The notes under the pieces: generated by a model
Seen by the model: the letters and a program-made list of their open reading frames with translations, nothing else
Databases searched by the model: none
Told to the model about the DNA's origin: nothing
Part shown: one piece after another, positions 45,458 to 54,900 of the stretch
How positions within the stretch are numbered: the first letter of the stretch is position 1
Layout of the letters: every line of letters starts with the position of its first letter
Made by a program: the position numbers and the translations under genes
From: Desulfopila sp. IMCC35006
Lineage (GTDB): Bacteria > Desulfobacterota > Desulfobulbia > Desulfobulbales > Desulfocapsaceae
Assembly: GCF_005116645.1 (NCBI RefSeq)
Contig: NZ_SWCM01000001.1
Coordinates: forward strand, 830,947 to 894,946
Reading direction: 5' to 3'
DNA length: 64,000 bases

Positions 45458-47563
45458 TCAAATCAACCCCTTCTCCGCCTGCGCCTGAATAGCCGTAATT
45501 GCGACGGTGTTCACGATGTCAGTGACAACACAGCCGCGACTTAGATCGTTTACCGGCTTATTCAGGCCCTGCATAATCGGACCGATGGCCACCGCACCGG
45601 CCGAACGCTGCACCGCTTTATAGGTATTGTTGCCGGTATTGAGATCAGGAAAAATAAAGACGGTCGCCTTACCGGCTACTTTACTGTGCGGCATCTTTGT
45701 TTCGGCAACGATGGGGTCGACAGCCGCATCATACTGGATCGGACCTTCGAGCAACAGGTCAGGCGCCAGCCGGTGGGCGATTTCCGTGGCCTTTTTCACT
45801 TTCTCAACCTCTTCGCCGATACCCGATGTTCCGGAAGAGTAGGACAGCATGGCGACATAAGGCCGTATCCCGAACAGCACTGCCGTTTTTGAGGATTCAA
45901 TAGCTATTTCCGCAAGTTGTTCTGCGGTTGGCCGGGGATTGACGGCACAGTCACCATAGGCCAGCACCCGGTCTTCAAGACACATGAAAAATACCGACGA
46001 CATGATGGTGCTGCCGGGTTTCGTTTTAACAAACTCAAGGGATGGCCGCACCGTGTTCAGAGTGGAATGCACCGCGCCGGACACCATGCCGTCCGCGTGC
46101 CCTTTATAAACCATCATGGTGCCAAAGTAGTTGACGGCTGACATCACATCCCGGGCATTATCAGGCGTAATCCCTTTATGTTTTCTCAGGGCAAAATAGG
46201 TTGCCGCGTAGTCATCAAGAAGATCCGAGGCTACCGGATCAATGATTTTAACCCCGCTCAGGGCCAGCCCGAGAGTTAAAATCTTGCTTTTGATCGCCGG
46301 CACTTTCCCGAGCAGGATGATATCCACCACATCCCGGTGCACAAGTATTTCCGCGGCCCGCAAGATCCGCTCATCTTCCCCCTCGGGCAGTACTATGGTC
46401 TGCTTAAAGGCCCGGGCACGATTGACCAGGCCGAATTCGAACATCTTCGGGGTGGTAAACAGCAGGCTGTACCCGACAATTTTCTTTCTTAACTCGGAGG
46501 TCCGCACATGGGACTCAAACAGTCCCAGGCCGGAGGCGATCTTGAGCGTCGATTCGGGGGTAATACGGTTATGAATAGCGGTAATCTTCATCGCCGTGGT
46601 AAAGGTGTCATCCTTCACTTTGAGAATAGGCACCAGATCGTCCATCCCCAGCAGAAGATTGCGCAGGATTTCATCGGTTTCCATATAGCCGGTAAGGACC
46701 ATACCGCCTATATTGGGCATGTTTGACGACCGGTATGCGGCAAGCATACCAAGAATAACATCAACCCGGTCAATCGGCGTAATGACGAGATTATCGTTCT
46801 CAATTCTTGGTAATAGATTTTTCAGATTCATCGCGGCGATAACAAACCGGGACACCGGCCTGTTCAACTGCTCTCTGCCATAGATTACTGTTGCATCCAA
46901 CGCCCTGGCGATCTCGGCCATGGTCGGTCGGTCGAGTGTCTCCTCAAAGGGGATCGAATAGATCAGCTCTATCTCACTCGGCAACTTTTCCCGAAGAGCC
47001 TGCAGCATGTCCCTCTGCAGGTTGGCTGGGGTTCTGTTAACAATGAGCGACAATATTTTCGAGCCTTTTTCCTCAAAAGATTCGATGGCAAACCGACACG
47101 ACCGGACAACTCCTTCGATCGATCCCTGGTGTGCATTGGCAATCATCAGCACCGGGCAGCCGAGATTGTTGGCTATTTCAACATTGAGCTCAAACTCAAA
47201 GGCCGCAGAATCGCTCTCAAAATCCGTGCCCAGGCAGAGAACGAAATCATATTCGTTTTCCAGATCTTTATAGCGGTCGAGAATCCCTTCAAGGAGTTTG
47301 TCATATCGCTTATCGGCGACGAGTGTTCGCGCTTCGTCGAAGGTATAGGCATACATCCGGCGATAGGCGATATCGAGCTTGTAATAAGATGATATCAAAT
47401 GGATAATCTCATCTTTTCCGTCGGTATTATATCTGGTGTTGACTATCGGCCGGAAAACAGCGACCCGCCCCAGGTTTCGCACGAGAAACTCCATGACTCC
47501 CAGAGCCACCAGCGAGATGCCGCTTTTGGGCTCCAGCGCAGTGATATAGAGGTTTTTCGACAT
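45458..47563 (-). CDS. pta: Phosphate acetyltransferase with N-terminal DRTGG-type region
   Basis: 701 residues from the ATG at 47563, which has GTGGAGTG upstream; the GTG at 47569 is rejected. The N-terminal ~370 residues are the P-loop-like/DRTGG regulatory half (with PIDRVDVILGMLAAY), and the C-terminal ~330 are the PTA_PTB domain (VLPEGEDERILRAAEIL, KTAVLFGIRPYVAMLSYSSG, FIFPDLNTGNNTYK). It interconverts acetyl-CoA and acetyl-phosphate. No ackA lies beside it. Confidence 0.94.
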   Translation of the reverse strand: MSKNLYITALEPKSGISLVALGVMEFLVRNLGRVAVFRPIVNTRYNTDGKDEIIHLISSYYKLDIAYRRMYAYTFDEARTLVADKRYDKLLEGILDRYKDLENEYDFVLCLGTDFESDSAAFEFELNVEIANNLGCPVLMIANAHQGSIEGVVRSCRFAIESFEEKGSKILSLIVNRTPANLQRDMLQALREKLPSEIELIYSIPFEETLDRPTMAEIARALDATVIYGREQLNRPVSRFVIAAMNLKNLLPRIENDNLVITPIDRVDVILGMLAAYRSSNMPNIGGMVLTGYMETDEILRNLLLGMDDLVPILKVKDDTFTTAMKITAIHNRITPESTLKIASGLGLFESHVRTSELRKKIVGYSLLFTTPKMFEFGLVNRARAFKQTIVLPEGEDERILRAAEILVHRDVVDIILLGKVPAIKSKILTLGLALSGVKIIDPVASDLLDDYAATYFALRKHKGITPDNARDVMSAVNYFGTMMVYKGHADGMVSGAVHSTLNTVRPSLEFVKTKPGSTIMSSVFFMCLEDRVLAYGDCAVNPRPTAEQLAEIAIESSKTAVLFGIRPYVAMLSYSSGTSGIGEEVEKVKKATEIAHRLAPDLLLEGPIQYDAAVDPIVAETKMPHSKVAGKATVFIFPDLNTGNNTYKAVQRSAGAVAIGPIMQGLNKPVNDLSRGCVVTDIVNTVAITAIQAQAEKGLI

Positions 47564-47596
47564 TTCCACTCCACTAAAAACAACAATTATGTATTT

Positions 47597-47672
47597 GATT
47601 ACACTACTAAACCTCGGCTCAACAGGGATATGAGGTGATGTTTACACCTTCCGGGTTGAACTTTAGTGATAA
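47597..47672. repeat. Remnant of the palindromic element (ends only)
   Basis: GATTACACTACTAAACCTC, GGGATATGAGGTG and GAACTTTAGTGATAA match the outer parts of copy 1 with the core missing, giving a ~76-bp derivative just upstream of pta. It indicates decay or internal deletion of the element. Confidence 0.6.
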
Positions 47673-47816
47673 GCAAAATTATTCAAGGGTCGATCTACCG
47701 GCGATGGTGAAGCAAAAACCTGCTGTTCGACGAAGATGATTTTTTTATGACCCCATCCTGTTTTGTTTGCTATCTTTATGCTAATCTATGCAGATATCAA
47801 TCAAAAATGAGGTAAC

Positions 47817-49025
47817 ATGGATTTATTTATTGCCAGACAGCCAATTCTTACGGTGCACCGAAGACTCTACGGCTATGAATTGCTGTATCGAGGAACAAAA
47901 ACATCATCGCTCAGTAATACCAGCGGCAACAAGGCGACGACAAGCGTACTTTCCAGTGCCTTCCTGACCGAAGGCATCGAAAGAATAAGCGGTTTACGGC
48001 CCTGCTTCATCAATTTCACCCGCGACCTGCTTCTGCAGAATCTTCCCGCTTCGTTTCCCAAAAAGTTGATTGTCGTGGAAATTCTCGAAGATGTGCAGCC
48101 GACACCCGACATTATCGATATCTGCAAAAAACTGCACAATGACGGGTACACCATTGCCCTGGATGATTTTGTGTATAATTCGAGCCTGGATCCCCTCCTC
48201 GCCATCGCCGACATAATTAAATTTGATTTTCTGCTAACACCCATCGACACCCTCCAGAAAACCCTCTATAAGCTCTCCAGATATAAGCTCAAATATCTTG
48301 CCGAGAAGGTTGAAAGTTATGACGAGTTCATCAAGGCGAGCAAACTGGGTTTTTCTTATTTCCAGGGCTACTTCTTTTGTAAACCGGAAAAAATACGGAT
48401 CAGAGAAATCGATTCGTCCAAGATAAACCTGGTAAATCTGCTGGCCGAAGTGAACAAAAAGACCACAACCCTCGGTAAAATTGAAAAAATCGTCCTGAGA
48501 GATGTGGCCCTTGCCTATAAACTGCTGCGCTATATTAATTCTTCCTACTTCTATCGCCCCAACAGGATCGATTCAGTGGCCCACGCCATAACGTATCTGG
48601 GGGAGAACGAATTGCGACGCTTTATCATCCTGGTGTTAATTTCCGAGCTTGCCTCCGACAAACCAGGCGAGCTGGTACGCCTGGCCGTTGTCAGAGCAAA
48701 AATGGGTGAACTGCTCGCTGCGGAAACTTCCTTGAAAAACAAGGCGGACGAGATTTTCCTGCTTGGCCTTTTTTCTCTGCTGGAAGCCCTGCTCGACACC
48801 ACGATAGACTATATTTGCGAGCAATTATCACTGAGCGACAATATCAAGGATGCCCTGGTAAGCAAGACCGGCCCGTTCGCCCCTTTTCTTGACTTGATTC
48901 TCAGCTACGAAAAAAGGGACAAAGCCAGCTGCCTTGCCGCAGCGCAGGCAACAGGCGTGCCCGCCGGGAAGCTTGCAGAGATGTATCTGGAGGCAATCAC
49001 TTTTACCGAATCGGTATTGGATTGA
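47817..49025 (+). CDS. EAL-HDOD signalling protein (YuxH-like)
   Basis: 402 residues. An N-terminal EAL domain begins with IARQPILTVHRRLYGYELLYR; the metal residues are only partly kept (IALDDFVYNS, LAEKVESYDEF), so c-di-GMP hydrolysis is doubtful. The C-terminal HDOD domain (~200-400) includes ALAYKLLRYINSSYFYR. YuxH-type proteins are signalling adaptors. GAGGTAAC precedes the ATG. A monocistronic gene, divergent from pta. Confidence 0.92.
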   Translation: MDLFIARQPILTVHRRLYGYELLYRGTKTSSLSNTSGNKATTSVLSSAFLTEGIERISGLRPCFINFTRDLLLQNLPASFPKKLIVVEILEDVQPTPDIIDICKKLHNDGYTIALDDFVYNSSLDPLLAIADIIKFDFLLTPIDTLQKTLYKLSRYKLKYLAEKVESYDEFIKASKLGFSYFQGYFFCKPEKIRIREIDSSKINLVNLLAEVNKKTTTLGKIEKIVLRDVALAYKLLRYINSSYFYRPNRIDSVAHAITYLGENELRRFIILVLISELASDKPGELVRLAVVRAKMGELLAAETSLKNKADEIFLLGLFSLLEALLDTTIDYICEQLSLSDNIKDALVSKTGPFAPFLDLILSYEKRDKASCLAAAQATGVPAGKLAEMYLEAITFTESVLD

Positions 49026-49073
49026 GAGTATTCCCTTGCAGGTGAACGCGTAAAGACATCAAGTTTGAGATGG

Positions 49074-49763
49074 TTAAGTAAACAAATGCATATTCGAGGC
49101 GTTGGTTGCCCGGATCTTTTTCAGATAGTTATAGATGGTGAAATTGGAAACTCCCAGCCGCAAGGCCACCTGGCCAACCATTCCTTTAATCTGAAAGGCC
49201 CCTTTCCTTTCCAGGATCCTTACGAGGCGGATTTTTTCCTCGGTGTTCATTGACGCCGGTCGCCTGCCTATCTCCGAGACCGACTGTTCAAAGAAAGAGT
49301 CCGCCGTATGGTCTATGGAAAATGACATCTTTTCCGGCCCACCGGTCTTCTTCCCGGCCGCGCCTCTCTGCATAGCGGTCTGATTGACAAAGGCCTGCAG
49401 CATCTGGATGGCATTATGGTGATCGGTGGTATTAAAGTTGACACAAAAGGCATAGACGACCTCGCCGTTGCGGTTTCTGATATAGCTGGTTGAAGATTTC
49501 AGTTCACTGCCGTCATCCATGAGCGTCATAAAGCAGTGGCGGTCTTCGACAGCATTGCCGTCAGACAGGAGATATTTCTTCACCACATCGGTCACCGGCG
49601 CACCGATCTTCCGCCTGGTGACTTTGCCGGTAATATGCACCAGCTGCATCTTTTCGGTGGTCACATCATGAATCACCACCTCGCAGTTGTCCCCGAACAT
49701 ATTGGTCATCAGATCGGCCAACTGCTTGAGCGTGATGAATATCTGTTCTTTCTCAGCTTGCAT
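49074..49763 (-). CDS. YheO/DauR-like transcriptional regulator
   Basis: 229 residues. The N-terminal PAS-like YheO domain (FGDNCEVVIHDVTTEKMQLVHITG...) and C-terminal DauR-type helix-turn-helix (LRLGVSNFTIYNYLKKIRA) define the family, whose members sense small metabolites and regulate nutrient catabolism. It starts 14 bp after the Fe-S subunit gene stops, so it is the last gene of the purine/molybdenum-hydroxylase operon and probably its regulator. No clear RBS is present; coupling is likely. Confidence 0.88.
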   Translation of the reverse strand: MQAEKEQIFITLKQLADLMTNMFGDNCEVVIHDVTTEKMQLVHITGKVTRRKIGAPVTDVVKKYLLSDGNAVEDRHCFMTLMDDGSELKSSTSYIRNRNGEVVYAFCVNFNTTDHHNAIQMLQAFVNQTAMQRGAAGKKTGGPEKMSFSIDHTADSFFEQSVSEIGRRPASMNTEEKIRLVRILERKGAFQIKGMVGQVALRLGVSNFTIYNYLKKIRATNASNMHLFT

Positions 49764-49777
49764 GCATCAGACACAAT

Positions 49778-50266
49778 TTATGGCTTGAGACTTTTTTCAA
49801 CAGCTTTGAGTATATTCTGATAGCCGGTACAGCGACACAGGTTGCCGGCATGCCCTTTGCGAATCTGGTCGGCACTGACCTCCTGCCCCTGGTGCTTTTC
49901 AACAAAAGAGGTGGAAGCCATGATAAAGCCCGGGGTGCAGAAGCCGCACTGCACGGCGCCCTCTTCGACATAGGCCTGCTGCACGGGAGAGAGTCTGCCG
50001 TCCCGGGCTTCACCTTCAACCGTCCTGATCGCCTTACCATCTACCCAGACAGCCAGATAGATACAGGAATCGACCAGCACCTCATCGACCAGCACCGAAC
50101 AGGCCCCGCACTCACCTACTCCGCAGCCTTCTTTCGTCCCTGTCAAGCCCAGATCCTGCCGCAAGAGCTCCAGCAGCGATTTCCGCACATCGATAAAGAG
50201 TGATCTGGGGACACCATTTACGGTGCATTGAATCCTGGTAAAGCCATTATCATTTTGCCCTGTCAT
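49778..50266 (-). CDS. xdhC: [2Fe-2S] subunit of a xanthine dehydrogenase-type hydroxylase
   Basis: Start at 50266 with GGAG 9 nt upstream; 162 residues. The N-terminal plant-type ferredoxin cluster (CGVGECGACSVLVD plus a later Cys) and the C-terminal α-helical [2Fe-2S] domain (VQCGFCTPGFIMAS, GNLCRCTGYQNI) are complete. It passes electrons from the Mo subunit to FAD. The ATG is 1 nt from the stop of the FAD-subunit gene. Confidence 0.93.
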   Translation of the reverse strand: MTGQNDNGFTRIQCTVNGVPRSLFIDVRKSLLELLRQDLGLTGTKEGCGVGECGACSVLVDEVLVDSCIYLAVWVDGKAIRTVEGEARDGRLSPVQQAYVEEGAVQCGFCTPGFIMASTSFVEKHQGQEVSADQIRKGHAGNLCRCTGYQNILKAVEKSLKP

Positions 50267-50267
50267 G

Positions 50268-51167
50268 TTAAATTGTCTCCCCTTCTTTCTGTCCGGCCGG
50301 ATGCAATGCCCGCTGCAACGCCTTATGGGTGGCTCTTTTGGCAAGCTCCTGGATGATATTGAGCCGAAAATCTTTTGCTGCACGCCATGAGGTGCGCGGA
50401 TTCACATCGCCAATGACCACCTCGGCAATGCAATCGAACAGCTCGGCGGAAAGTTCCCGGCCGAGCACCGCCTGCTCCGTTTTCGGACAGCGGATCGGCG
50501 TCGGCCCGGCAACCCCGAAAGCTATCCGATAATCGCTCACCTTAGAGGCAGCCGTCTTGAGGCTCACTGCGCAGCCGATGGTGGCAATATCCATGGCATC
50601 GCGCATGGCATATTTATAGTAATAGCCAAAGGATCCGGCGTAGTTTTCCGGTGTAATCTTGAACGCGACGAGTACATCGCCCCGGCGCAGATCCACTTTT
50701 CCCGGCCCGAGATAAAATTCGGCAACAGGGACCTCGCGCAGGCCATCCGGACCGTGTATCTGCAGCAGGGCGTTGAGGCCAAAAAGCCCCGGAGCGGAAT
50801 CGGCGCTGGTGACCCCGTTGCAGATATTGCCGCCGATGGTCGCCATATTCCTGATTTGCGGCCCACCGACGCTTTGTGCCGCATCGCAGAGCATCGGTAT
50901 CGAGCGTTGCAGCAGTTTCGATTCGATAATATCGGTAAAAGTTGTGCCGGAGCCGATAAGGATATTCTCTTCCGCATCTTTACGGATAGAGCGCAATTCG
51001 GCAAGACCGTGGATATCGATCAGCTCGGCAAAGCCTGATTTCCCATGGCGCAGCTTAATCAGGATATCCGTGCCGCCGGCCAGCAACCTGCTGTCTGGAT
51101 TGGCCGCAAGCAAGGCGATCGCTTCCTCGACGGAGCCCGCTTTATGGTAGGTCTGTAAATCAAACAT
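50268..51167 (-). CDS. xdhB: FAD subunit of a xanthine dehydrogenase-type hydroxylase
   Basis: 299 residues: FAD_binding_5 (LLAGGTDILIKLRHGK, IRNMATIGGNICNG) and CO_deh_flav_C domains. It holds FAD and passes electrons to the acceptor. It overlaps the Mo-subunit gene by 8 bp and adjoins the Fe-S gene, a typical XDH order. Confidence 0.93.
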   Translation of the reverse strand: MFDLQTYHKAGSVEEAIALLAANPDSRLLAGGTDILIKLRHGKSGFAELIDIHGLAELRSIRKDAEENILIGSGTTFTDIIESKLLQRSIPMLCDAAQSVGGPQIRNMATIGGNICNGVTSADSAPGLFGLNALLQIHGPDGLREVPVAEFYLGPGKVDLRRGDVLVAFKITPENYAGSFGYYYKYAMRDAMDIATIGCAVSLKTAASKVSDYRIAFGVAGPTPIRCPKTEQAVLGRELSAELFDCIAEVVIGDVNPRTSWRAAKDFRLNIIQELAKRATHKALQRALHPAGQKEGETI

Positions 51168-53490
51168 GTTGTTCCCCCCGGGACTTCAACAAGCCGTTTT
51201 TGGTAAAATGGGTAAATAAAACATGGGGGCTGAGCGGCAACGAGTTGATATGTACGCCCGTTGCATCGAGCAGCGCATTGCGAATGGCCGGGGGCGGCGT
51301 GATCACCGGGGGCTCGCCAAGAGCCTTGTTGCCATAACCGGAGGTGGGCTCAAAGGTCTCGACAAAATCATGGTGCAACGACGGTATATCCATAAAGGTC
51401 GGGAACTTATAGTCGAGAAGATTATTATTGTAGACATATCCGGTCTCCCGGTCGATCAACACCTCTTCAAAGAGTGCGGCCCCGATGCCCATAAAAGTCC
51501 CGCCATGGACCTGGCCGGCGGCCTGCACCGGATTGAGAATGACCCCGGAATCATGGACATTGATAATCCTGTTGATCTTGATCTTGCACAGCGGAATATC
51601 AACATCGATATCAACAAAGGTGCAGCCGAACACCGGTGCATTACTCGTCGTTTTATACGATACCTCAGCGCTCAGCTGCCCGCCCCGCTCCTTATGGTAA
51701 TAGCTGTCAATGGCCAGATCCTTCAGCGCCATCACCCGCGCACTCTTCTTGCTGTCGATGACAACCCCGCCAACAATATCGAGATCGGCAGCATCGCTGC
51801 CACACATGAGTGCCGCATGGCGACAGATTTTAGCCTTCAGCTCAGATGCGGCCCGAAACACCGCATTGGAAACGACATAGGCCTGCCGCGACGCATAGGC
51901 ACCGGTGTCAAAGGGGGTGACGTCGGTATCCTGGGCCTGGACCACCCGCACATGGTCGTAGGCGATACCCAGCGTTTCCGCGACCATTTGCGCCACCACG
52001 GTATCCGAGCCCTGGCCGATCTCGGTTGCGCCGACCATCACATGGACCATGCCGTCCTGGTTCAGCACGATCCGGGCCCCGGCAATCTCCACACAGACCG
52101 GATAGGTTCCGGAGGCATAGGCCAGACAGGCCACGCCAAGCCCCTTGCGCACCGGTCCGGTTTTATGGTGGGCATATTCCCGCTTTTTGCGGTCCCAATC
52201 GATAAACTCCCGACCCTTTTCAAGACACTCGGCAAGGCCGCAGCTGGCTATTTTTTCTTTACTTAAAGGGTTAATATCCCCCTGACGGGCAATATTTTTC
52301 AGCCTGAAGGCAACCGAATCCATGCCGATTTTTCTGGCCGCATCCTCTGTCGCGCACTCGAGCGCATACAAAATCTGCGGCGAACCATATGCCCGCATGG
52401 CACCGGCGGTGGGGATATTGGCGTACAGTGTCCTGGCATGAAAGCGCGCTGGAGTCCGCGGGTACAAGGCACTCTGCTTGGCCCCGCCCGCCGCGGCAAT
52501 AGCGTGACCATGGGAGGCATACGCGCCGGTCAGGGAGATGACATCCATATCCCTTGCGACCATGGTGCCATCCTGCATCACCCCCGTTTTCACCTTGAGA
52601 AAGAAGGGATGCCGGTTTCTCGTGCACAGCATGCACTCTTCCCGCGACAGGTTTATCTGCACCGGCCGGCCGCTCATCTGCAGGGTGAGAAAGGCGACCA
52701 TCGGTTCAACAACGACATCCTGTTTATTGCCGAAGCCGCCGCCGATAAAAGGCTTGATGACCCGGATCTTGCTCAGCGGAAAAGACAGCGCCTCGCTGAC
52801 GATCCTCCGGACGATGTGGGGAATCTGGGTGGAAGAGACGATGACGATGCGGTCCATGTCGTCCATATAGGCATGGGCGATATGGTTTTCCAGATGGACG
52901 TGCTGGACCATGGCGGTGGTAAAATCGCCTTCCACTATATGGTCCGCTTCGGCAAAGCCCTGCTCGACCTCACCGCAACGATAGCGGTGTTCGCCGATGA
53001 TATTGGGTGATCCCTGGTGGATCTGCCTGGCGCCTTCGGCCATAATCTCTTCCGGTCGGATAAGCGGCGGATACGGTTCGCAGACAACTTTTATCTTCTG
53101 CAGCGCCTGCCTGGCGGTCAGCTCATCCTGGGCAACAACAACAGCGATCTCGTCGCCCAGACAGCGGATATTGCCGGTCAGCAGGAGCCGGTCTTCAATA
53201 TCCTTATGGTGGGGATCCAGCGAGAAGGGATGGCCGGCGGTGGCAAAGACGTTTTGCGGCACATCTTTATAGGTAAAGACCGCCTCCACTCCCGGATGCT
53301 GCACTGCTGCAGTTGTATCGATATCGGTCACCCGGCCATGGCTGATGGTCGACCGGAAATATTTGGCCACCAGCATCCCCGGCCGGTGCATATCTTCCGT
53401 ATATTCGGCCCGGCCCGTGACCTTGGCCACCGCATCGGTGCGGATGACCGATTTGCCTATTACCTTGTTTGCATCATTATGTTGTGCCAT
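51160..53490 (-). CDS. xdhA: Molybdenum subunit of a xanthine dehydrogenase-type hydroxylase
   Basis: 776 residues: Ald_Xan_dh_C (VTGRAEYTEDMHRPGM) and the Mo-binding domain (IKPFIGGGFGNKQDV, RAYGSPQ, TEIGQGSDTV). The C-terminal NKALGEPPVITPPPAIRNAL contains the Glu expected to act as base. It hydroxylates a purine or N-heterocycle with water. Its context with an 8-oxoguanine-deaminase-type amidohydrolase favours a purine. Overlaps the amidohydrolase gene by 14 bp. Confidence 0.93.
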   Translation of the reverse strand: MAQHNDANKVIGKSVIRTDAVAKVTGRAEYTEDMHRPGMLVAKYFRSTISHGRVTDIDTTAAVQHPGVEAVFTYKDVPQNVFATAGHPFSLDPHHKDIEDRLLLTGNIRCLGDEIAVVVAQDELTARQALQKIKVVCEPYPPLIRPEEIMAEGARQIHQGSPNIIGEHRYRCGEVEQGFAEADHIVEGDFTTAMVQHVHLENHIAHAYMDDMDRIVIVSSTQIPHIVRRIVSEALSFPLSKIRVIKPFIGGGFGNKQDVVVEPMVAFLTLQMSGRPVQINLSREECMLCTRNRHPFFLKVKTGVMQDGTMVARDMDVISLTGAYASHGHAIAAAGGAKQSALYPRTPARFHARTLYANIPTAGAMRAYGSPQILYALECATEDAARKIGMDSVAFRLKNIARQGDINPLSKEKIASCGLAECLEKGREFIDWDRKKREYAHHKTGPVRKGLGVACLAYASGTYPVCVEIAGARIVLNQDGMVHVMVGATEIGQGSDTVVAQMVAETLGIAYDHVRVVQAQDTDVTPFDTGAYASRQAYVVSNAVFRAASELKAKICRHAALMCGSDAADLDIVGGVVIDSKKSARVMALKDLAIDSYYHKERGGQLSAEVSYKTTSNAPVFGCTFVDIDVDIPLCKIKINRIINVHDSGVILNPVQAAGQVHGGTFMGIGAALFEEVLIDRETGYVYNNNLLDYKFPTFMDIPSLHHDFVETFEPTSGYGNKALGEPPVITPPPAIRNALLDATGVHINSLPLSPHVLFTHFTKNGLLKSRGEQHV

Positions 53491-54865
53491 GTTTATCCAT
53501 CATTGCCCGCGAGAGCATATTTGCTTGAGTAGCAATTGTTTCTTCATCGACCCCCACCAACCGGCCTTTATCGACCACAACCTTGCCCGCCACGATGGTA
53601 TAGTCGGTGGCATGATTAAACCCCGAAAAAACCAGCGCGGCAACAGGGTCAGACAGCGCCCCGGCGTATTCCATTTTGCCGACGTCAAAAATGGCCAGAT
53701 CGGCTCCATAGCCTGGCTTGAGTTCCCCGACCTTGGCAAAATTCAACAGTTTCGCGCCATTCTTCGTGCCCATGGTCAGCGCATCGGTGGCGTTAAGGCA
53801 GGACGCGCCGTATTGTACCCGCTGCAGAAGCAGCGCGTTGCGCACCTCCCCGAGCATATCGGAGGAATCGTTCGAGGCAGCACCATCCACCCCGAGACCG
53901 ACATTGATGCCCATCTTGCGCATCTCCGTCACCCGGCAGATGCCGGAGCCAAGACGCATATTTGACGTGGCACAATGGGCGATATGGGTCCCGGTCTGCA
54001 ACAGCTGCTGCAGCTCCGAATCGTTAAAATGGATGCCGTGGGCATAGGAAACATCTGTGCCTAAAAAATCGCAATCGGCCAGCAGTGCCAGGGGCCGCTT
54101 GCCGTACAGCTGCAGACAATAGTCATTTTCATCGATTGTTTCCGCCAGATGGGTATGCAGCCCCACCTTGTGTTTTCTGGCCAGCTGCACGGTCTGCCGC
54201 ATAAGCTCTTTCGACACGGAAAACGGGCTGCAGGGGGCAAGGATAATCTTGCGCATCGATAATTCCGAGTCATCATGAAACCGGCTGATGACCCGTTCGG
54301 AGTCGATCAGAATCTCGTCATCCGTCTGGACCACCGAGTCGGGCGGCAGACCGCCGTCCTTTTTACTGAGCGACATGGAACCCCGGCAGGGCGAAAAGCG
54401 CATGCCCAGGGTTTCCGCGGCCTTGAACTGGGTGGCCATTATATCGCAGGAGATGGCCCTGGGATAGAGATAGTGGTGATCGGTGGACAGCGTGCAGCCG
54501 GTCTTCAGCAGCTCGCCCATGGCCAGCAGCGAGGAATAGTATATCGCCTCTTCATCGATATACTTCCATATTTCGTAGAGATAGACCAGCCAGTCAAACA
54601 GCTTGGCATTCTGGACCGCCGGAATGTTCCTGGTCAGGGTCTGGTAAAAGTGGTGATGGGTATTGACGAGGCCGGGCAGCACCACATGGCTTGAGCAATC
54701 GATGACCCGGCCGTCAAAACAACGGACTTCTTCGGCCGGCAACCTTTCGCCAATCCGCTCAATACGCCCGTTCTTTATGACAATATCTACCTTGCCAATG
54801 GCCGGCAAACCATCTCCCGGCCAGACAGAGAAGCAGTTCCTCAGCAATAATGTTTCATTCTGCAT
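53477..54865 (-). CDS. 8-Oxoguanine deaminase-type amidohydrolase
   Basis: 462 residues, amidohydrolase superfamily. Metal site in VNTHHHFYQTLTRNIPAV; a catalytic Asp in GVDGAASNDSSDM, a pattern I recognise from 8-oxoguanine deaminases (Pseudomonas PA0142 type). It would convert 8-oxoguanine to urate, but hydroxydechloroatrazine or SsnA-like activities remain possible. GGGAGG lies upstream. Next to the molybdenum hydroxylase, this suggests purine salvage or catabolism. Confidence 0.82.
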   Translation of the reverse strand: MQNETLLLRNCFSVWPGDGLPAIGKVDIVIKNGRIERIGERLPAEEVRCFDGRVIDCSSHVVLPGLVNTHHHFYQTLTRNIPAVQNAKLFDWLVYLYEIWKYIDEEAIYYSSLLAMGELLKTGCTLSTDHHYLYPRAISCDIMATQFKAAETLGMRFSPCRGSMSLSKKDGGLPPDSVVQTDDEILIDSERVISRFHDDSELSMRKIILAPCSPFSVSKELMRQTVQLARKHKVGLHTHLAETIDENDYCLQLYGKRPLALLADCDFLGTDVSYAHGIHFNDSELQQLLQTGTHIAHCATSNMRLGSGICRVTEMRKMGINVGLGVDGAASNDSSDMLGEVRNALLLQRVQYGASCLNATDALTMGTKNGAKLLNFAKVGELKPGYGADLAIFDVGKMEYAGALSDPVAALVFSGFNHATDYTIVAGKVVVDKGRLVGVDEETIATQANMLSRAMMDKHGTT

Positions 54866-54900
54866 AGCTTTGCTTGCCTCCCGAAACTGTATTGCGCGTG